From the NCBI RefSeq assembly GCF_017876515.1, contig NZ_JAGIOC010000001.1:186001-250000 (forward strand): 64,000 bases of DNA. The letters run 5' to 3'. Below, piece by piece: positions 36,896 to 45,180 of the stretch; positions within the stretch are counted from its first letter, which is position 1; every line of letters starts with the position of its first letter. Origin of the DNA: Brachybacterium fresconis (GTDB lineage: Bacteria > Actinomycetota > Actinomycetes > Actinomycetales > Dermabacteraceae). The notes below the pieces were generated by a model. That model was not told the origin of the DNA, did not search any database, and was given only the letters and a program-made list of their open reading frames with translations. The translations under genes and the position numbers were made by a program.

Positions 36896-36918
36896 GACCG
36901 CGGAGACGGAGCGCGGTC
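36896..36918. terminator. Hairpin between convergent regulator and purU genes
   Basis: GACCGCG (36896-36902) pairs perfectly with CGCGGTC (36912-36918) over a nine-base loop in the 30-bp gap. It could terminate transcription on both strands; it touches the purU stop codon. Confidence 0.5.
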
Positions 36919-37798
36919 AGCGGAAGATGACGGTGCGAGCCCCGTCCAGCAGCACCCGCGACTGCGCGAACCAGGCGACCGCCTGGCGCAGCGTGCGCAC
37001 CTCGGCGTCCTGGCCGATCGCCATCAGCTCCTGCGGGGAGCGGGTGTGGTCCACCCGGATCACGTCCTGCTCGATGATCGGGCCCTCGTCGAGATCGCTG
37101 GTGACGAAGTGCGCGGTGGCCCCGATCTGCTTGACGCCGCGGGCATGTGCCTGGCGATAGGGATTGGCGCCCTTGAAGCCCGGCAGGAACGAGTGGTGGA
37201 TGTTGATGCAGCGCCCGGACAGCTCCGCGCACAGCTCGGGGGAGAGGATCTGCATGTACCGCGCCAGGACCACGAGCTCGATGTCGTGCTCGTCGATCGC
37301 CGTGCGCACCCGATCCTCGAAGGCCGCCTTGGCCCCGTCGCCCTGGGTGGACAGGTGCTCGAAGGGGATCTCGTGGAATCTCGCCAGGGGCTCGAGGGTG
37401 GGATGATTGGCCAGGATCAGCGGCACCTCGATGGGGAGGTGGCCCGCGTCGACCTGGAACAGCAGGTCGTTCAGGCAGTGCTTGGCGGTGGAGCCGAGCA
37501 CGAGGGTGCGGACGGGGCGTCCCACCACATCCAGCCGGTGCTCGATGCCGAAGCGCTCGATGACCGGCGCGAGGGCCGCGGCGATCTCCTGCGTCGAGGC
37601 GCCGGTGGTCAGCTGCAGACGCATGTAGAAGCGGTGGGTGCTGCCGCTCTCGAACTGGCGCGACTCCGTGATGTTCCCGCCCACCTCGACGATCGCGCCG
37701 GTGACCGCGTGGACGATCCCGGGGCGGTCCTCGCACACGAAGGTGAGGACGTACTCGACGGCGGGGGCGGGGGTACCGGTGGGGCTCGGACTGCTCAT
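36917..37798 (-). CDS. purU: Formyltetrahydrofolate deformylase
   Basis: Hydrolyses 10-formyltetrahydrofolate to formate and tetrahydrofolate, balancing one-carbon pools. The 293 residues have an N-terminal ACT domain (LTFVCEDRPGIVHAVTGAI, about 18-36) and a formyltransferase-like catalytic domain: LANHPTLEPLA, NIHHSFLPGFKGANPY with the catalytic Asn/His (about 200) and GATAHFVTSDLDEGPII with the catalytic Asp (about 230). It stands alone, with its own leaderless-type promoter. Confidence 0.96.
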   Translation of the reverse strand: MSSPSPTGTPAPAVEYVLTFVCEDRPGIVHAVTGAIVEVGGNITESRQFESGSTHRFYMRLQLTTGASTQEIAAALAPVIERFGIEHRLDVVGRPVRTLVLGSTAKHCLNDLLFQVDAGHLPIEVPLILANHPTLEPLARFHEIPFEHLSTQGDGAKAAFEDRVRTAIDEHDIELVVLARYMQILSPELCAELSGRCINIHHSFLPGFKGANPYRQAHARGVKQIGATAHFVTSDLDEGPIIEQDVIRVDHTRSPQELMAIGQDAEVRTLRQAVAWFAQSRVLLDGARTVIFR

Positions 37799-37804
37799 GC
37801 CGGG

Positions 37805-37810
37805 ATTCTA
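37805..37810 (-). promoter_or_regulatory. Leaderless-type promoter -10 of purU
   Basis: On the minus strand TAGAAT is followed by exactly six bases and then the purU ATG (37798). This is the spacing of a leaderless message; there is no ribosome site before the ATG. Confidence 0.6.
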
Positions 37811-37824
37811 GGAGCCTCCGGGGC

Positions 37825-37844
37825 GCGGGCACCGATCTGCCCGC
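37825..37844 (-). terminator. Terminator after the MMPL gene
   Basis: GCGGGCA (37825-37831) pairs with TGCCCGC (37838-37844) around a six-base loop, about 40 bases past the MMPL stop on the minus strand and just before the purU promoter. Confidence 0.5.
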
Positions 37845-37885
37845 ATACCGGGGCCGGGCGGAGGGCGCACATCACGTCGGCACCC

Positions 37886-40081
37886 TCACGGCGAGCCTGT
37901 GCGCCACAGTCGGGAGGGCCACCAGATGGCCTTGCCGACATCGAGAGCGAGCGCCGGGACCAGCAGGGTGCGCACCACGAAGGTGTCCAGCAGCACTCCG
38001 AAGGCGACGATGAACGCGATCTGGGCGAGGAACAGGATGGGGATCACCGCCAGCGCGGCGAAGGTGGCGGCCAGCACCAGTCCGGCGGAGGTGATCACCC
38101 CGCCCGTGACGGCCAGCCCGCGCACGACGCCCGCTCGGGTCCCGTGCCGCCGAGATTCCTCGCGCACCCGGGTCATGAGGAAGATGTTGTAGTCGATCCC
38201 GAGCGCGACCAGGAAGACGAATCCGTACAGCGGCACCGCCGGATCGGCCCCGGGGAAGTCCAGGACGTGCTCGAAGACCAGCGCCGCGACCCCGAGCGCG
38301 GTGCCGAAGGACAGCACGGTGGTCGCCACCAGCAGCACAGGGGCGAGCAGCGAGCGCAGCAGCAGCATGAGGATCACGAGGATCACCGCCAGCACCACGG
38401 GGATGATCAGCGTGCGGTCGTGGACGGAGGCATCGTTGGTGTCGATCGAGGTGGCGGTCACTCCGCCCACGATCTCCTCGAACCCCTCCTGGTCCAGAGC
38501 CGCGCGCAGGTCGCGGACCGTCCGTTCGGCCGCGGCCGAATCGGGCGCATCGGTGAGGGTCCCCTGGACCAGGACCCTCCCCTCGACGACGGTCGGGTCC
38601 GCGGCGGGCGTCCCCGGCGGGCCCTGCGCGCCGATGCCGTCGGCGGTCACCGGGGCGGAGCCGCTGGGGGAGTCCGCCGCGACCACGGAGACGGAGGCGA
38701 TGCCGTCCTCGGCCAGCAGCACGTCGGCCGTGGCCTGGAGGTCCTCCTGATCGACGATGACCTGCACGGGGCTGCCGGCTCCGGCCGGGAAGTGCTCGCC
38801 GAGCGCCTCCTGCCCGGCACGGGCGGAGGAGGAGCCGAGCACCAGATCCGACTGCGGGACCCCGTCGGCGTCCAGCGAGAGGGCACCGACGCAGCCGGCC
38901 GCGAGCACCAGCGCGGTGAGGATCCACAGCGGTCGCGGACGACGGGAGACCGCTGCGGCGACCCTGCCCCACCCGCCGCCGTCCGTCCCGGAGGCGTCCT
39001 CGGCGGCCGGTGCGGGGTCGTACCGCGGGCGGCGCGGCCAGAAGGCGGCGCGACCCGCGGCGTACAGCAGGGCGGGCAGGAACGTCAGCGCCGCGAGCAT
39101 CGCGAAGGCGATCCCGATGGCCGCGACCGGCCCGAGGGTGCTGTTGGACTTCAGCTCGGACAGCAGCAGGCACAGCAGGCCCGCGATCACCGTCCCTCCG
39201 GAGGCCAGCACCGGCTCGACGGTGCCGCGCAGGGCGGAGACGGTGGCGGCCCACGTGCTCTCCCGGTGACGCAGCTCGTCGCGGTAGCGGGCGACGTACA
39301 GCAACGAGTAGTCGGTGGCCGCGCCGATGACCAGGATGAACAGGATTCCCTGGGTCTGCCCGCTCAGCAGCAGGATCCCGGCGCTGGCGAGGTGCCAGAT
39401 CACCAGCAGCGCCGCACACAGGGCGAACAGGGAGGTGGACAGCACCATCAGCGGCAGCAGCAGGGAGCGGTAGACGATGATCAGGATGACCAGCACGGCG
39501 GCCAGCGCCACCCCCAGCAGCAGGAAGTCGATCCCGGCGAAGGCCGCGGCGAGGTCGGCCGAGAACCCGGCGGGTCCGGTCACGGACGAGGTCAGGCCCT
39601 CCGGCAGGTCGGTGGCCAGCTCCTGCTCGAGCTGCTCCACGACGGCGCCGATGTCGGCGTCGGCGTCGATCGGGACGAACACCTGGGCCGCCCGGGAGTC
39701 CTCGGAGACGATCGGCGGGGAGACCTCCTCGATCACCGCCTCGAGCGCGGAGAGCTCCTCGGCGGCGTCGGTGAGCGCCGTGACGTCCTCGTCGGAGAGC
39801 TCGCTCTCGGAGGTGACCACGATGATCGCGGGGATCGCCTCGGAGCCCGTGAACTCCTCGGCCAGCGCCTGGACCTCCGTCGCCTCGGCCGAGTCCGGCA
39901 GGTAGGCGGTGCGGTCGTTGGAGGAGACCTCGTCGACCCGCCCGAAGTACGGCCCGCCGATGCCGGCGGCACCCAGCCAGATCAGGATCAGCAGCGCGGG
40001 CAGGATGATGCGCAGAGCCCGCGGCACGCGGGGCACGGGCCGGCGATGGGTGGGGCCGGATGACCCTGCGTGGTCGGTCAT
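37886..40081 (-). CDS. MMPL-family (RND) membrane transporter
   Basis: Large membrane exporter of the MMPL family, 731 residues, about twelve transmembrane helices in two halves each with an extracytoplasmic domain. PYFGRVDEVSSNDRTAYLPD near the N-terminus, GAATDYSLLYVARYRDELR (about 270) and ALGIDYNIFLMTRVREESR (about 635) carry the conserved intramembrane Asp/Tyr proton-relay pairs. Homologues move lipids or drugs; the substrate here is unknown. The frame extends 15 residues upstream, but the ATG at 40081 has GAAGGAT before it. A divergent marR gene sits 108 bp away, so drug- or metabolite-induced control is likely. Confidence 0.92.
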   Translation of the reverse strand: MTDHAGSSGPTHRRPVPRVPRALRIILPALLILIWLGAAGIGGPYFGRVDEVSSNDRTAYLPDSAEATEVQALAEEFTGSEAIPAIIVVTSESELSDEDVTALTDAAEELSALEAVIEEVSPPIVSEDSRAAQVFVPIDADADIGAVVEQLEQELATDLPEGLTSSVTGPAGFSADLAAAFAGIDFLLLGVALAAVLVILIIVYRSLLLPLMVLSTSLFALCAALLVIWHLASAGILLLSGQTQGILFILVIGAATDYSLLYVARYRDELRHRESTWAATVSALRGTVEPVLASGGTVIAGLLCLLLSELKSNSTLGPVAAIGIAFAMLAALTFLPALLYAAGRAAFWPRRPRYDPAPAAEDASGTDGGGWGRVAAAVSRRPRPLWILTALVLAAGCVGALSLDADGVPQSDLVLGSSSARAGQEALGEHFPAGAGSPVQVIVDQEDLQATADVLLAEDGIASVSVVAADSPSGSAPVTADGIGAQGPPGTPAADPTVVEGRVLVQGTLTDAPDSAAAERTVRDLRAALDQEGFEEIVGGVTATSIDTNDASVHDRTLIIPVVLAVILVILMLLLRSLLAPVLLVATTVLSFGTALGVAALVFEHVLDFPGADPAVPLYGFVFLVALGIDYNIFLMTRVREESRRHGTRAGVVRGLAVTGGVITSAGLVLAATFAALAVIPILFLAQIAFIVAFGVLLDTFVVRTLLVPALALDVGKAIWWPSRLWRTGSP

Positions 40082-40122
40082 GGAGGGATCCTTCGGGCGA
40101 GGGGTGCGTCGCGGACAGTCTG

Positions 40123-40153
40123 CCATACATTGCTAGCTTGGCGAGATATATGG
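40123..40153. promoter_or_regulatory. Candidate MarR operator between MMPL and marR genes
   Basis: An AT-rich imperfect inverted repeat with arms CCATACATTGC and GAGATATATGG (8 of 11 positions pair) stands out in the GC-rich divergent gap, with GCTAGC inside. Its place between the transporter and the marR start fits an autoregulatory operator; this is inference from position and symmetry. Confidence 0.45.
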
Positions 40154-40176
40154 ACGGTGTGATGCTTCCGGGCGGC

Positions 40177-40182
40177 TATCAT
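40177..40182 (+). promoter_or_regulatory. Leaderless-type promoter -10 of marR
   Basis: TATCAT followed by seven bases and then the ATG at 40190. The spacing suggests that transcription and translation start at the same place. Confidence 0.5.
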
Positions 40183-40189
40183 CGCTCCC

Positions 40190-40792
40190 ATGAGCCACCA
40201 GGAGCAGGAGCAGCCCGCGGAGCCCCCCTCGCTGCCGGCGGTGTACAGCCTCGCCGCGAGTGACCCCGAGGCCGTCCTGGTGGACCGGACGGGTCTCTCG
40301 GAGCGGGACCTCCTCCAGATCGACGCCCTGATGGCCGCCCTGGGGCAGCTGCGCACGGCGGAGAAGGAGCTCGCCGGCGCCTCGCTGCGGTACATGGATC
40401 TCGGGGAGACCGACATGCGGGCCCTGCACTTCCTCATCGCCTGCGAGAGCACCGGGGCCCTCGCCACCCCCAGCGCGATCTCGCAGGCGCTGGAGATCTC
40501 CACCGCCTCGACCACCAAGCTCCTGGACCGCCTCGAACGGGCCGGGCACATCCGGCGCCGTCGGCACCCCTCGGACCGCCGCGCCCTCGTGATCGACATC
40601 GAGCCCGTCACGCGCGAGGCGGCGATGCGCACCGTCGGCGCGCAGCAGGCGCGCCGCGTGCTCGCCGTCCGCCGGCTGAGTCCGGCGCAGCGCGATGTCG
40701 TCATCGGCTTCCTTCAGGACATGGCCGCGGAGATCTCGGTCGCCGGGGTGGACTGGGCCGCGCAGCCGGGGGAGTCCGATGGCCCGATCTGA
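40190..40792 (+). CDS. MarR-family transcriptional regulator
   Basis: Winged-helix regulator of 200 residues, longer than the typical ~150 because of a 45-residue N-terminal extension. The DNA-binding core is ATPSAISQALEISTASTTKL (recognition helix, about 88-107) followed by the wing GHIRRRRHPSDRRALVIDI with the conserved DRR. It is divergent from the MMPL transporter, its probable target. Confidence 0.9.
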   Translation: MSHQEQEQPAEPPSLPAVYSLAASDPEAVLVDRTGLSERDLLQIDALMAALGQLRTAEKELAGASLRYMDLGETDMRALHFLIACESTGALATPSAISQALEISTASTTKLLDRLERAGHIRRRRHPSDRRALVIDIEPVTREAAMRTVGAQQARRVLAVRRLSPAQRDVVIGFLQDMAAEISVAGVDWAAQPGESDGPI

Positions 40793-40881
40793 GCGTCGTC
40801 CGCGCGGGGGGAGGCGTCTCCGGCCCGCGCTCGCACGGGCGTGCGGGCAGGCCGTCCAGAGGCTGCACAGAGCGGTGACCT

Positions 40882-40891
40882 ACCGATCGGT
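40882..40891. promoter_or_regulatory. Palindrome upstream of the doe-like operon
   Basis: ACCGATCGGT is a perfect 10-bp palindrome in the 277-bp gap between marR and the aminotransferase gene, about 180 bp before the latter. It could be a TetR/GntR-type operator for the operon. Nothing else in the gap is recognisable. Confidence 0.25.
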
Positions 40892-41069
40892 CGGATACGT
40901 GACCTGCATCGGGACACGTGTCCAGACCTCCCGGCGATGGGGATCTTGACGGAGTGCGACACGGAAGGTGAAAGTCGGCATAACGGCTCACTCTTGCCAG
41001 ACGAGGCGATCTTCGCTATGAGGGCCGGGCATGGAGATCGGGTCGCCTTCCACCGTAGAGAGGTCTCCC

Positions 41070-42329
41070 ATGGACACCACTGTTTTCGAAGCACACGAAT
41101 CCGAGATCCGCGGCTACTGCCGCAACTACCCCACGGTGTTCGCCTCGGCCTCCAACGCGCGGCAGGTCGATGAGGACGGCCGCTCGTTCATCGACTTCTT
41201 CGCCGGCGCCGGCGTGCTGAACTTCGGGCACAACAACCCCCGGATGAAGGAGGCCCTGATCGACTTCATCCAGGCCGACGGCATCACGCACAGCCTGGAC
41301 ACCTACACCACCACCAAGCGGGACTTCGTCTCCCGCTTCCACGAGGTGGTCCTGGCCCCGCGCGGCATGGATCACCGGATGCAGTTCATGGGCCCGACGG
41401 GGTCCAACGCGGTCGAGGCGGCGATGAAGCTCGCACGCAAGGCCACCGGCCGGCGACAGATCGTGGCCTTCAGCCACGGGTTCCACGGCATGACGCTGGG
41501 TTCGCTCGCGGCCACCGCCAACGACGCCTTCCGGCAGTGGTCCGGGGTGCCGCTGGAGAACATCCACCGGCTGCCGTTCGAGACCGCTCCGGGCGGGGAC
41601 ACGGCGCTGGCGGAGTACCGGGAGGCGCTGGCGGACCCCTCGAGCGGGCTGCTGGCCCCGGCGGCGTTCCTGATCGAGCCGATCCAGGCCGAGGGCGGCG
41701 TCAACGTCGCCAGCAAGGAATGGCTGCACGAGGTCCAGGACCTCGCCCGCGAGGTCGGAGCCCTGGTGATCTTCGACGACATCCAGGCCGGCATCGGCCG
41801 CACCGGCAGCTACTTCTCCTTCGACGGGATGGGTCTGGACCCGGACATCATCACGCTGGCCAAGGGCCTGGGCGGCTTCGGCACCCCGATCGCCATGAAC
41901 CTCAACAAGCCCGAGATCGACGATCACTGGTCGCCCGGCGCGCACACCGGCACCTTCCGCGGACCGGGCCTGTCCTTCGTCGCCGGTGTCGTGGCGCTGG
42001 ACTATTTCACCGATGACTCCTTCCTCGACGACGTCCGGGCCAAGGGCGAGCGGCTGCGTGAGCGTCTGGTGAAGATCGTGGAGGCGAACCCCGATCGGGG
42101 CTGGGAGGTCCGCGGCCGCGGCATGATCCAGGCCCTGGACACGGGCGACGGGGCCTTCGCCAAGCGCGTCCAGAAGGAGGCCTTCGACGCCGGGCTGCTG
42201 ATCGGCCCCTGCGGGAGCGGGGGGCGGGTGATCAAGCTGATCCCGCCGCTGACCATCCCCGAGGGCGATCTCACCGAGGGACTGGACCTGCTCGAGCAGG
42301 CCATCGACGCGGCCACGAGGGCTCTCTGA
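41070..42329 (+). CDS. doeD: Diaminobutyrate--2-oxoglutarate aminotransferase-like (EctB/DoeD)
   Basis: PLP-dependent class III aminotransferase, 419 residues, of the EctB/DoeD group that interconverts 2,4-diaminobutyrate and aspartate semialdehyde. FFAGAGVLNFGHNNPRMKEA, MGPTGSNAVEAAMKLARKAT and the PLP motifs VIFDDIQAGIGRTG and ITLAKGLGGFGTP (Schiff-base Lys about 267) are typical. EctB makes diaminobutyrate for ectoine synthesis while DoeD removes it during ectoine breakdown; the neighbours (ectoine-hydrolase-like and semialdehyde dehydrogenase, no ectA or ectC) favour the catabolic role. ATG chosen at 41070 behind GAGAGG. TGATG couples it to the next gene. Confidence 0.85.
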   Translation: MDTTVFEAHESEIRGYCRNYPTVFASASNARQVDEDGRSFIDFFAGAGVLNFGHNNPRMKEALIDFIQADGITHSLDTYTTTKRDFVSRFHEVVLAPRGMDHRMQFMGPTGSNAVEAAMKLARKATGRRQIVAFSHGFHGMTLGSLAATANDAFRQWSGVPLENIHRLPFETAPGGDTALAEYREALADPSSGLLAPAAFLIEPIQAEGGVNVASKEWLHEVQDLAREVGALVIFDDIQAGIGRTGSYFSFDGMGLDPDIITLAKGLGGFGTPIAMNLNKPEIDDHWSPGAHTGTFRGPGLSFVAGVVALDYFTDDSFLDDVRAKGERLRERLVKIVEANPDRGWEVRGRGMIQALDTGDGAFAKRVQKEAFDAGLLIGPCGSGGRVIKLIPPLTIPEGDLTEGLDLLEQAIDAATRAL

Positions 42330-43537
42330 TGCGCCGCCGGTCCGATATGACGTTCGAGCCCGAGGAGTACGAACGTCGTGTGCGGGAGCTGCGGGAGCGC
42401 ATGGTCCAGCGCGAGCTGGACGCCGTGATCATCACCGATCCCGAGAACCTGATGTACCTCACGGACCACCAGACCACCGGGTACTCCTTCTTCCAGGCCC
42501 TGATCGTGCCGCTGGAGGCGGACGCGGTGATGATCACCCGTGCGCTCGAGGAGTCCAACGTGATCGCGCGGACCTGGGTGGAGCACTCCCGGCCCTATCC
42601 GGATACCGGGGACGCGATCCTCGAGCTGGTCAGCACCCTGCGGGATCTGCGGCTCAGCGACTCCCGGGTGGGCTATGAGCGCAACAGCTACTACTTCCCC
42701 GCCTATCAGCAGGATCGCTTCCACGACGCCTTCGGCGAAGGCCTGGTGGACTGCTTCGGCATCGTCGAGGAGGGGCGGATCCGCAAATCGCCCGCCGAGA
42801 TCGACGTGATGCAGCTCGCGGCGTACGCCGGTGAGGCCGGGATGGCCACGGGGCTGCAGGCGGCGGTGGCCGGGGCCACCGAGAACGAGGTGGCCGCCGC
42901 CATCACCGCCGCGATGTTCCGCTCCGGCGGGGAGTTCCCGGCGGTGCTGCCGTATGTCGCCTCCGGTCCTCGCTCGATGATCGGCCATTCCACCTGGGAG
43001 GGCCGCATGATCCGTCCCGGAGAGCACGTGTATCTCGAGGTGGGCGGGTGCTACCGCAGGTACCACACCGCCCTGATGCGCACCGCGGTCAACGGGGCGC
43101 TCTCGGACTCGATGTACTCCGCGCAGGAGCTGATGAAGCACACGCTGGCGGAGCTGCGCAGCCTCATGAAACCGGGGGTGACCGTCGCCGAGGTCGACCG
43201 GCTCGCCCGGTCGATGATCGAGAGCAACGACGTGGGCGCCCAGCTGGTGACCCGCGCGGGCTACTCGATCGGCATCGCGTTCCCACCCTCCTGGGACGAG
43301 GGCTACATCCTCTCCCTGATGGACGGGGACGACCGTCCGCTCCAGGAGGGCATGACCCTCCATGTCCTCCCGTGGATGTGGGGTGTGGACGGCAACAAGA
43401 CCGTCGGCATCTCGGACACCGTCCGCATCACCGAGGACGGCTGTAAGTCGTTCTTCACGTTGCCCGAGGACTTCACCGTCCACGAGAGCTCCGCCCGTTC
43501 GTTCCCGACCCCCGCCGCCGTCCCGCACGGCTTCTGA
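42329..43537 (+). CDS. doeA: M24-family hydrolase, ectoine hydrolase-like (DoeA)
   Basis: A pita-bread-fold (M24) enzyme of 402 residues with an N-terminal creatinase-like domain. PENLMYLTDHQTTGYSFFQ and VGYERNSYYFP fit the ectoine hydrolase DoeA/EutD branch, which opens the ectoine ring to an N-acetyl-diaminobutyrate. In the C-terminal domain the usual five metal ligands of M24 peptidases appear incomplete (the HYLEVGG and GYSIGIAFPPSW regions lack some Asp/His), as in creatinase-type members. Starts in a TGATG overlap with the aminotransferase gene and ends 13 bp before the dehydrogenase gene. Confidence 0.8.
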   Translation: MRRRSDMTFEPEEYERRVRELRERMVQRELDAVIITDPENLMYLTDHQTTGYSFFQALIVPLEADAVMITRALEESNVIARTWVEHSRPYPDTGDAILELVSTLRDLRLSDSRVGYERNSYYFPAYQQDRFHDAFGEGLVDCFGIVEEGRIRKSPAEIDVMQLAAYAGEAGMATGLQAAVAGATENEVAAAITAAMFRSGGEFPAVLPYVASGPRSMIGHSTWEGRMIRPGEHVYLEVGGCYRRYHTALMRTAVNGALSDSMYSAQELMKHTLAELRSLMKPGVTVAEVDRLARSMIESNDVGAQLVTRAGYSIGIAFPPSWDEGYILSLMDGDDRPLQEGMTLHVLPWMWGVDGNKTVGISDTVRITEDGCKSFFTLPEDFTVHESSARSFPTPAAVPHGF

Positions 43538-43550
43538 GAGGAGCGGCCTC

Positions 43551-44927
43551 ATGACCATGCTGACCGCCATCGACCCCACCACCGGCGCCGTCGTGCGCGA
43601 GGTGCCCGCCGCGACGCCCGCGGAGATCACCGAGATCATCGACCGCGCCGAGGTCGCCTACACCTCCTGGAAGGAGCACACCCTCGCCGAGCGCGCCGAG
43701 GTGCTGCGTCGCGTCGCCACCTATATGCGCGAGCACACCGAGGAGCTGGCGCCGCTGATGACCGAGGAGATGGGCAAACCCATCGGCGAGGCGCGGGGGG
43801 AGGTGGGCAAGGCCGCCTGGGCCGCCGAGCACTACGCCGAGCACGCCCCCGCGTACCTGGCCGACGAGCATCTCGACTCCGACGCGACCTCCTCCTACGT
43901 CCAGTACCTTCCCCTGGGCCCGGTGCTCGGGATCCTGCCCTGGAACGCCCCGTTCTGGGTCGCGTTCCGCTTCTGCGCCCCGGCGCTCATGGCCGGGAAC
44001 ACCTGCGTCATGAAGCACGACCCCCACGTGCCGGGCTGCGCCGCCGCGCTCGAGGAGGTGTTCCGGGCCGTCGGCGCCCCCGAGGGAGTGTTCCAGACCC
44101 TGCTGGCCCGGACCGAGGACGTCGAGCAGGCGATCCGCGATCCCCGGATCCGGGCGGTCTCCTTCACCGGCTCCGACCGGGCCGGGGCCCAGGTCGCCGC
44201 GATCGCGGGCAGCGAGATCAAGCCCGCGGTGCTCGAGCTCGGCGGCTCCGACCCCTGCATCGTGCTGGCCGATGCCGATCTGCCCAAGGCCGCGGAGGTC
44301 TCGGCCCTGTCGCGGATCATCAACGCCGGCCAGTCCTGCATCGCCGCGAAGCGGGTGATCGTGGAGCGCTCCGTGCACGATACGTTCGTGGAGCTGCTGG
44401 CCGCGCAGCTGCGGGACCTGGTGGTCGGCGATCCCCGCGATCCGGCCACGAAGGTGGGGCCGATCGCCCGCGAGGAGCTGCGCGAGAGCCTCCACCGGCA
44501 GGTCACCTCGAGCGTCGAGGCCGGGGCCACCTGCGTGCTGGGAGGCGAGATGCCTCAGGGCGAGGGCCTCTTCTATCCGGTGACCCTGCTGACCGGCGTG
44601 GAGCCGGGGATGGCCGCCTGCACCGAGGAGACCTTCGGGCCGATCGCCGTGGTGATGGTGGCGGAGGACGCGGAGCACGCCCTGGCGCTGGCCAACGACA
44701 CCCCCTACGGTCTCGGCGCCGCGATCTGGACGGACACCGAGCGCGGGGTGGAGATGGCCCGACGCATCGAAGCGGGACAGGTCTCGGTCAACGGGATCGT
44801 GAAGTCGGATCCGCGGTTGCCCTCGGGCGGGATCAAGCGCTCCGGCTACGGCCGGGAGCTGGGGCCGCACGGCATCCGGGAGTTCACCAACGCCCAGCAG
44901 ATCTGGGTGGGGCCCGCCAAGGCCTGA
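43551..44927 (+). CDS. NAD(P)-dependent aldehyde dehydrogenase (SSADH/DoeC-like)
   Basis: Aldehyde dehydrogenase of 458 residues, closest in style to succinate-semialdehyde dehydrogenase. LGPVLGILPWNAPFWVAFR (about 128), FTGSDRAGAQVA (about 205), catalytic Glu in LELGGSDPC (about 228) and catalytic Cys in NAGQSCIAAKRVIVE (about 263) are intact. In ectoine catabolism DoeC oxidises aspartate semialdehyde to aspartate, which would complete the path from the upstream aminotransferase; a plain succinate-semialdehyde role is the alternative. GAGAGGAG precedes the ATG at 43551. It ends the operon before a strong hairpin. Confidence 0.88.
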   Translation: MTMLTAIDPTTGAVVREVPAATPAEITEIIDRAEVAYTSWKEHTLAERAEVLRRVATYMREHTEELAPLMTEEMGKPIGEARGEVGKAAWAAEHYAEHAPAYLADEHLDSDATSSYVQYLPLGPVLGILPWNAPFWVAFRFCAPALMAGNTCVMKHDPHVPGCAAALEEVFRAVGAPEGVFQTLLARTEDVEQAIRDPRIRAVSFTGSDRAGAQVAAIAGSEIKPAVLELGGSDPCIVLADADLPKAAEVSALSRIINAGQSCIAAKRVIVERSVHDTFVELLAAQLRDLVVGDPRDPATKVGPIAREELRESLHRQVTSSVEAGATCVLGGEMPQGEGLFYPVTLLTGVEPGMAACTEETFGPIAVVMVAEDAEHALALANDTPYGLGAAIWTDTERGVEMARRIEAGQVSVNGIVKSDPRLPSGGIKRSGYGRELGPHGIREFTNAQQIWVGPAKA

Positions 44928-44955
44928 CTCGCGCCGACCCGGAGGACGGGGAACG

Positions 44956-44999
44956 CGAAGCACCCTCCCGCCTGGTGCTCCAGGTGGGGGGGTGCTTCG
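44956..44999 (+). terminator. Terminator after the doe-like operon
   Basis: CGAAGCACCC (44956-44965) pairs with GGGTGCTTCG (44990-44999), with additional CCTGG/CCAGG pairing inside the loop. It marks the right end of the conserved chromosomal genes, a few bases before the attachment site. Confidence 0.75.
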
Positions 45000-45003
45000 T
45001 CTC

Positions 45004-45036
45004 GGTCGGGCTGACAGGATTTGAACCTGCGACCCC
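45004..45036 (-). other. Attachment-site remnant: 3' end of a tRNA-Pro-like gene
   Basis: On the minus strand the T-arm GCAGG-TTCAAAT-CCTGT, the 3' acceptor strand CAGCCCG and the discriminator A plus CC are present, as in actinobacterial tRNA-Pro (5' acceptor would be CGGGCTG). The sequence 5' of the T-arm does not form an anticodon arm, so only the last ~33 bases of a tRNA are here. This is what is left at one side of an element that integrated into the tRNA 3' end. An intact tRNA should lie at the other side, beyond this window. The adjacent integrase supports this. Confidence 0.75.
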
Positions 45037-45137
45037 ATGACTCTGCGCCAATCAAGGTTTGATGTCCTGGTAGTGCGGAGAACGTGCAGGCAGTTGACGG
45101 TTGTGTGCGCTCGGAGACTTCACGGAGACTCCCGGAT

Positions 45138-45180
45138 GTGACCGCCAAATCCCGCCCCTTGCGGTCACCTTAGCGGTCAC
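45138..45180. repeat. GCGGTCAC repeats next to the attachment site
   Basis: GTGACCGC at 45138-45145 is inverted to GCGGTCAC at 45161-45168, and a second direct copy lies at 45173-45180, overlapping the integrase stop. The inverted pair could form a terminator for the integrase gene; the three copies beside the attachment site also look like integrase arm-binding sites. Confidence 0.5.

Noticed and set aside
37046-40063. A 1,005-codon forward frame opposite purU and MMPL
   Set aside because: Composed of His/Gln/Arg/Gly-rich runs; the reverse strand carries recognised proteins.
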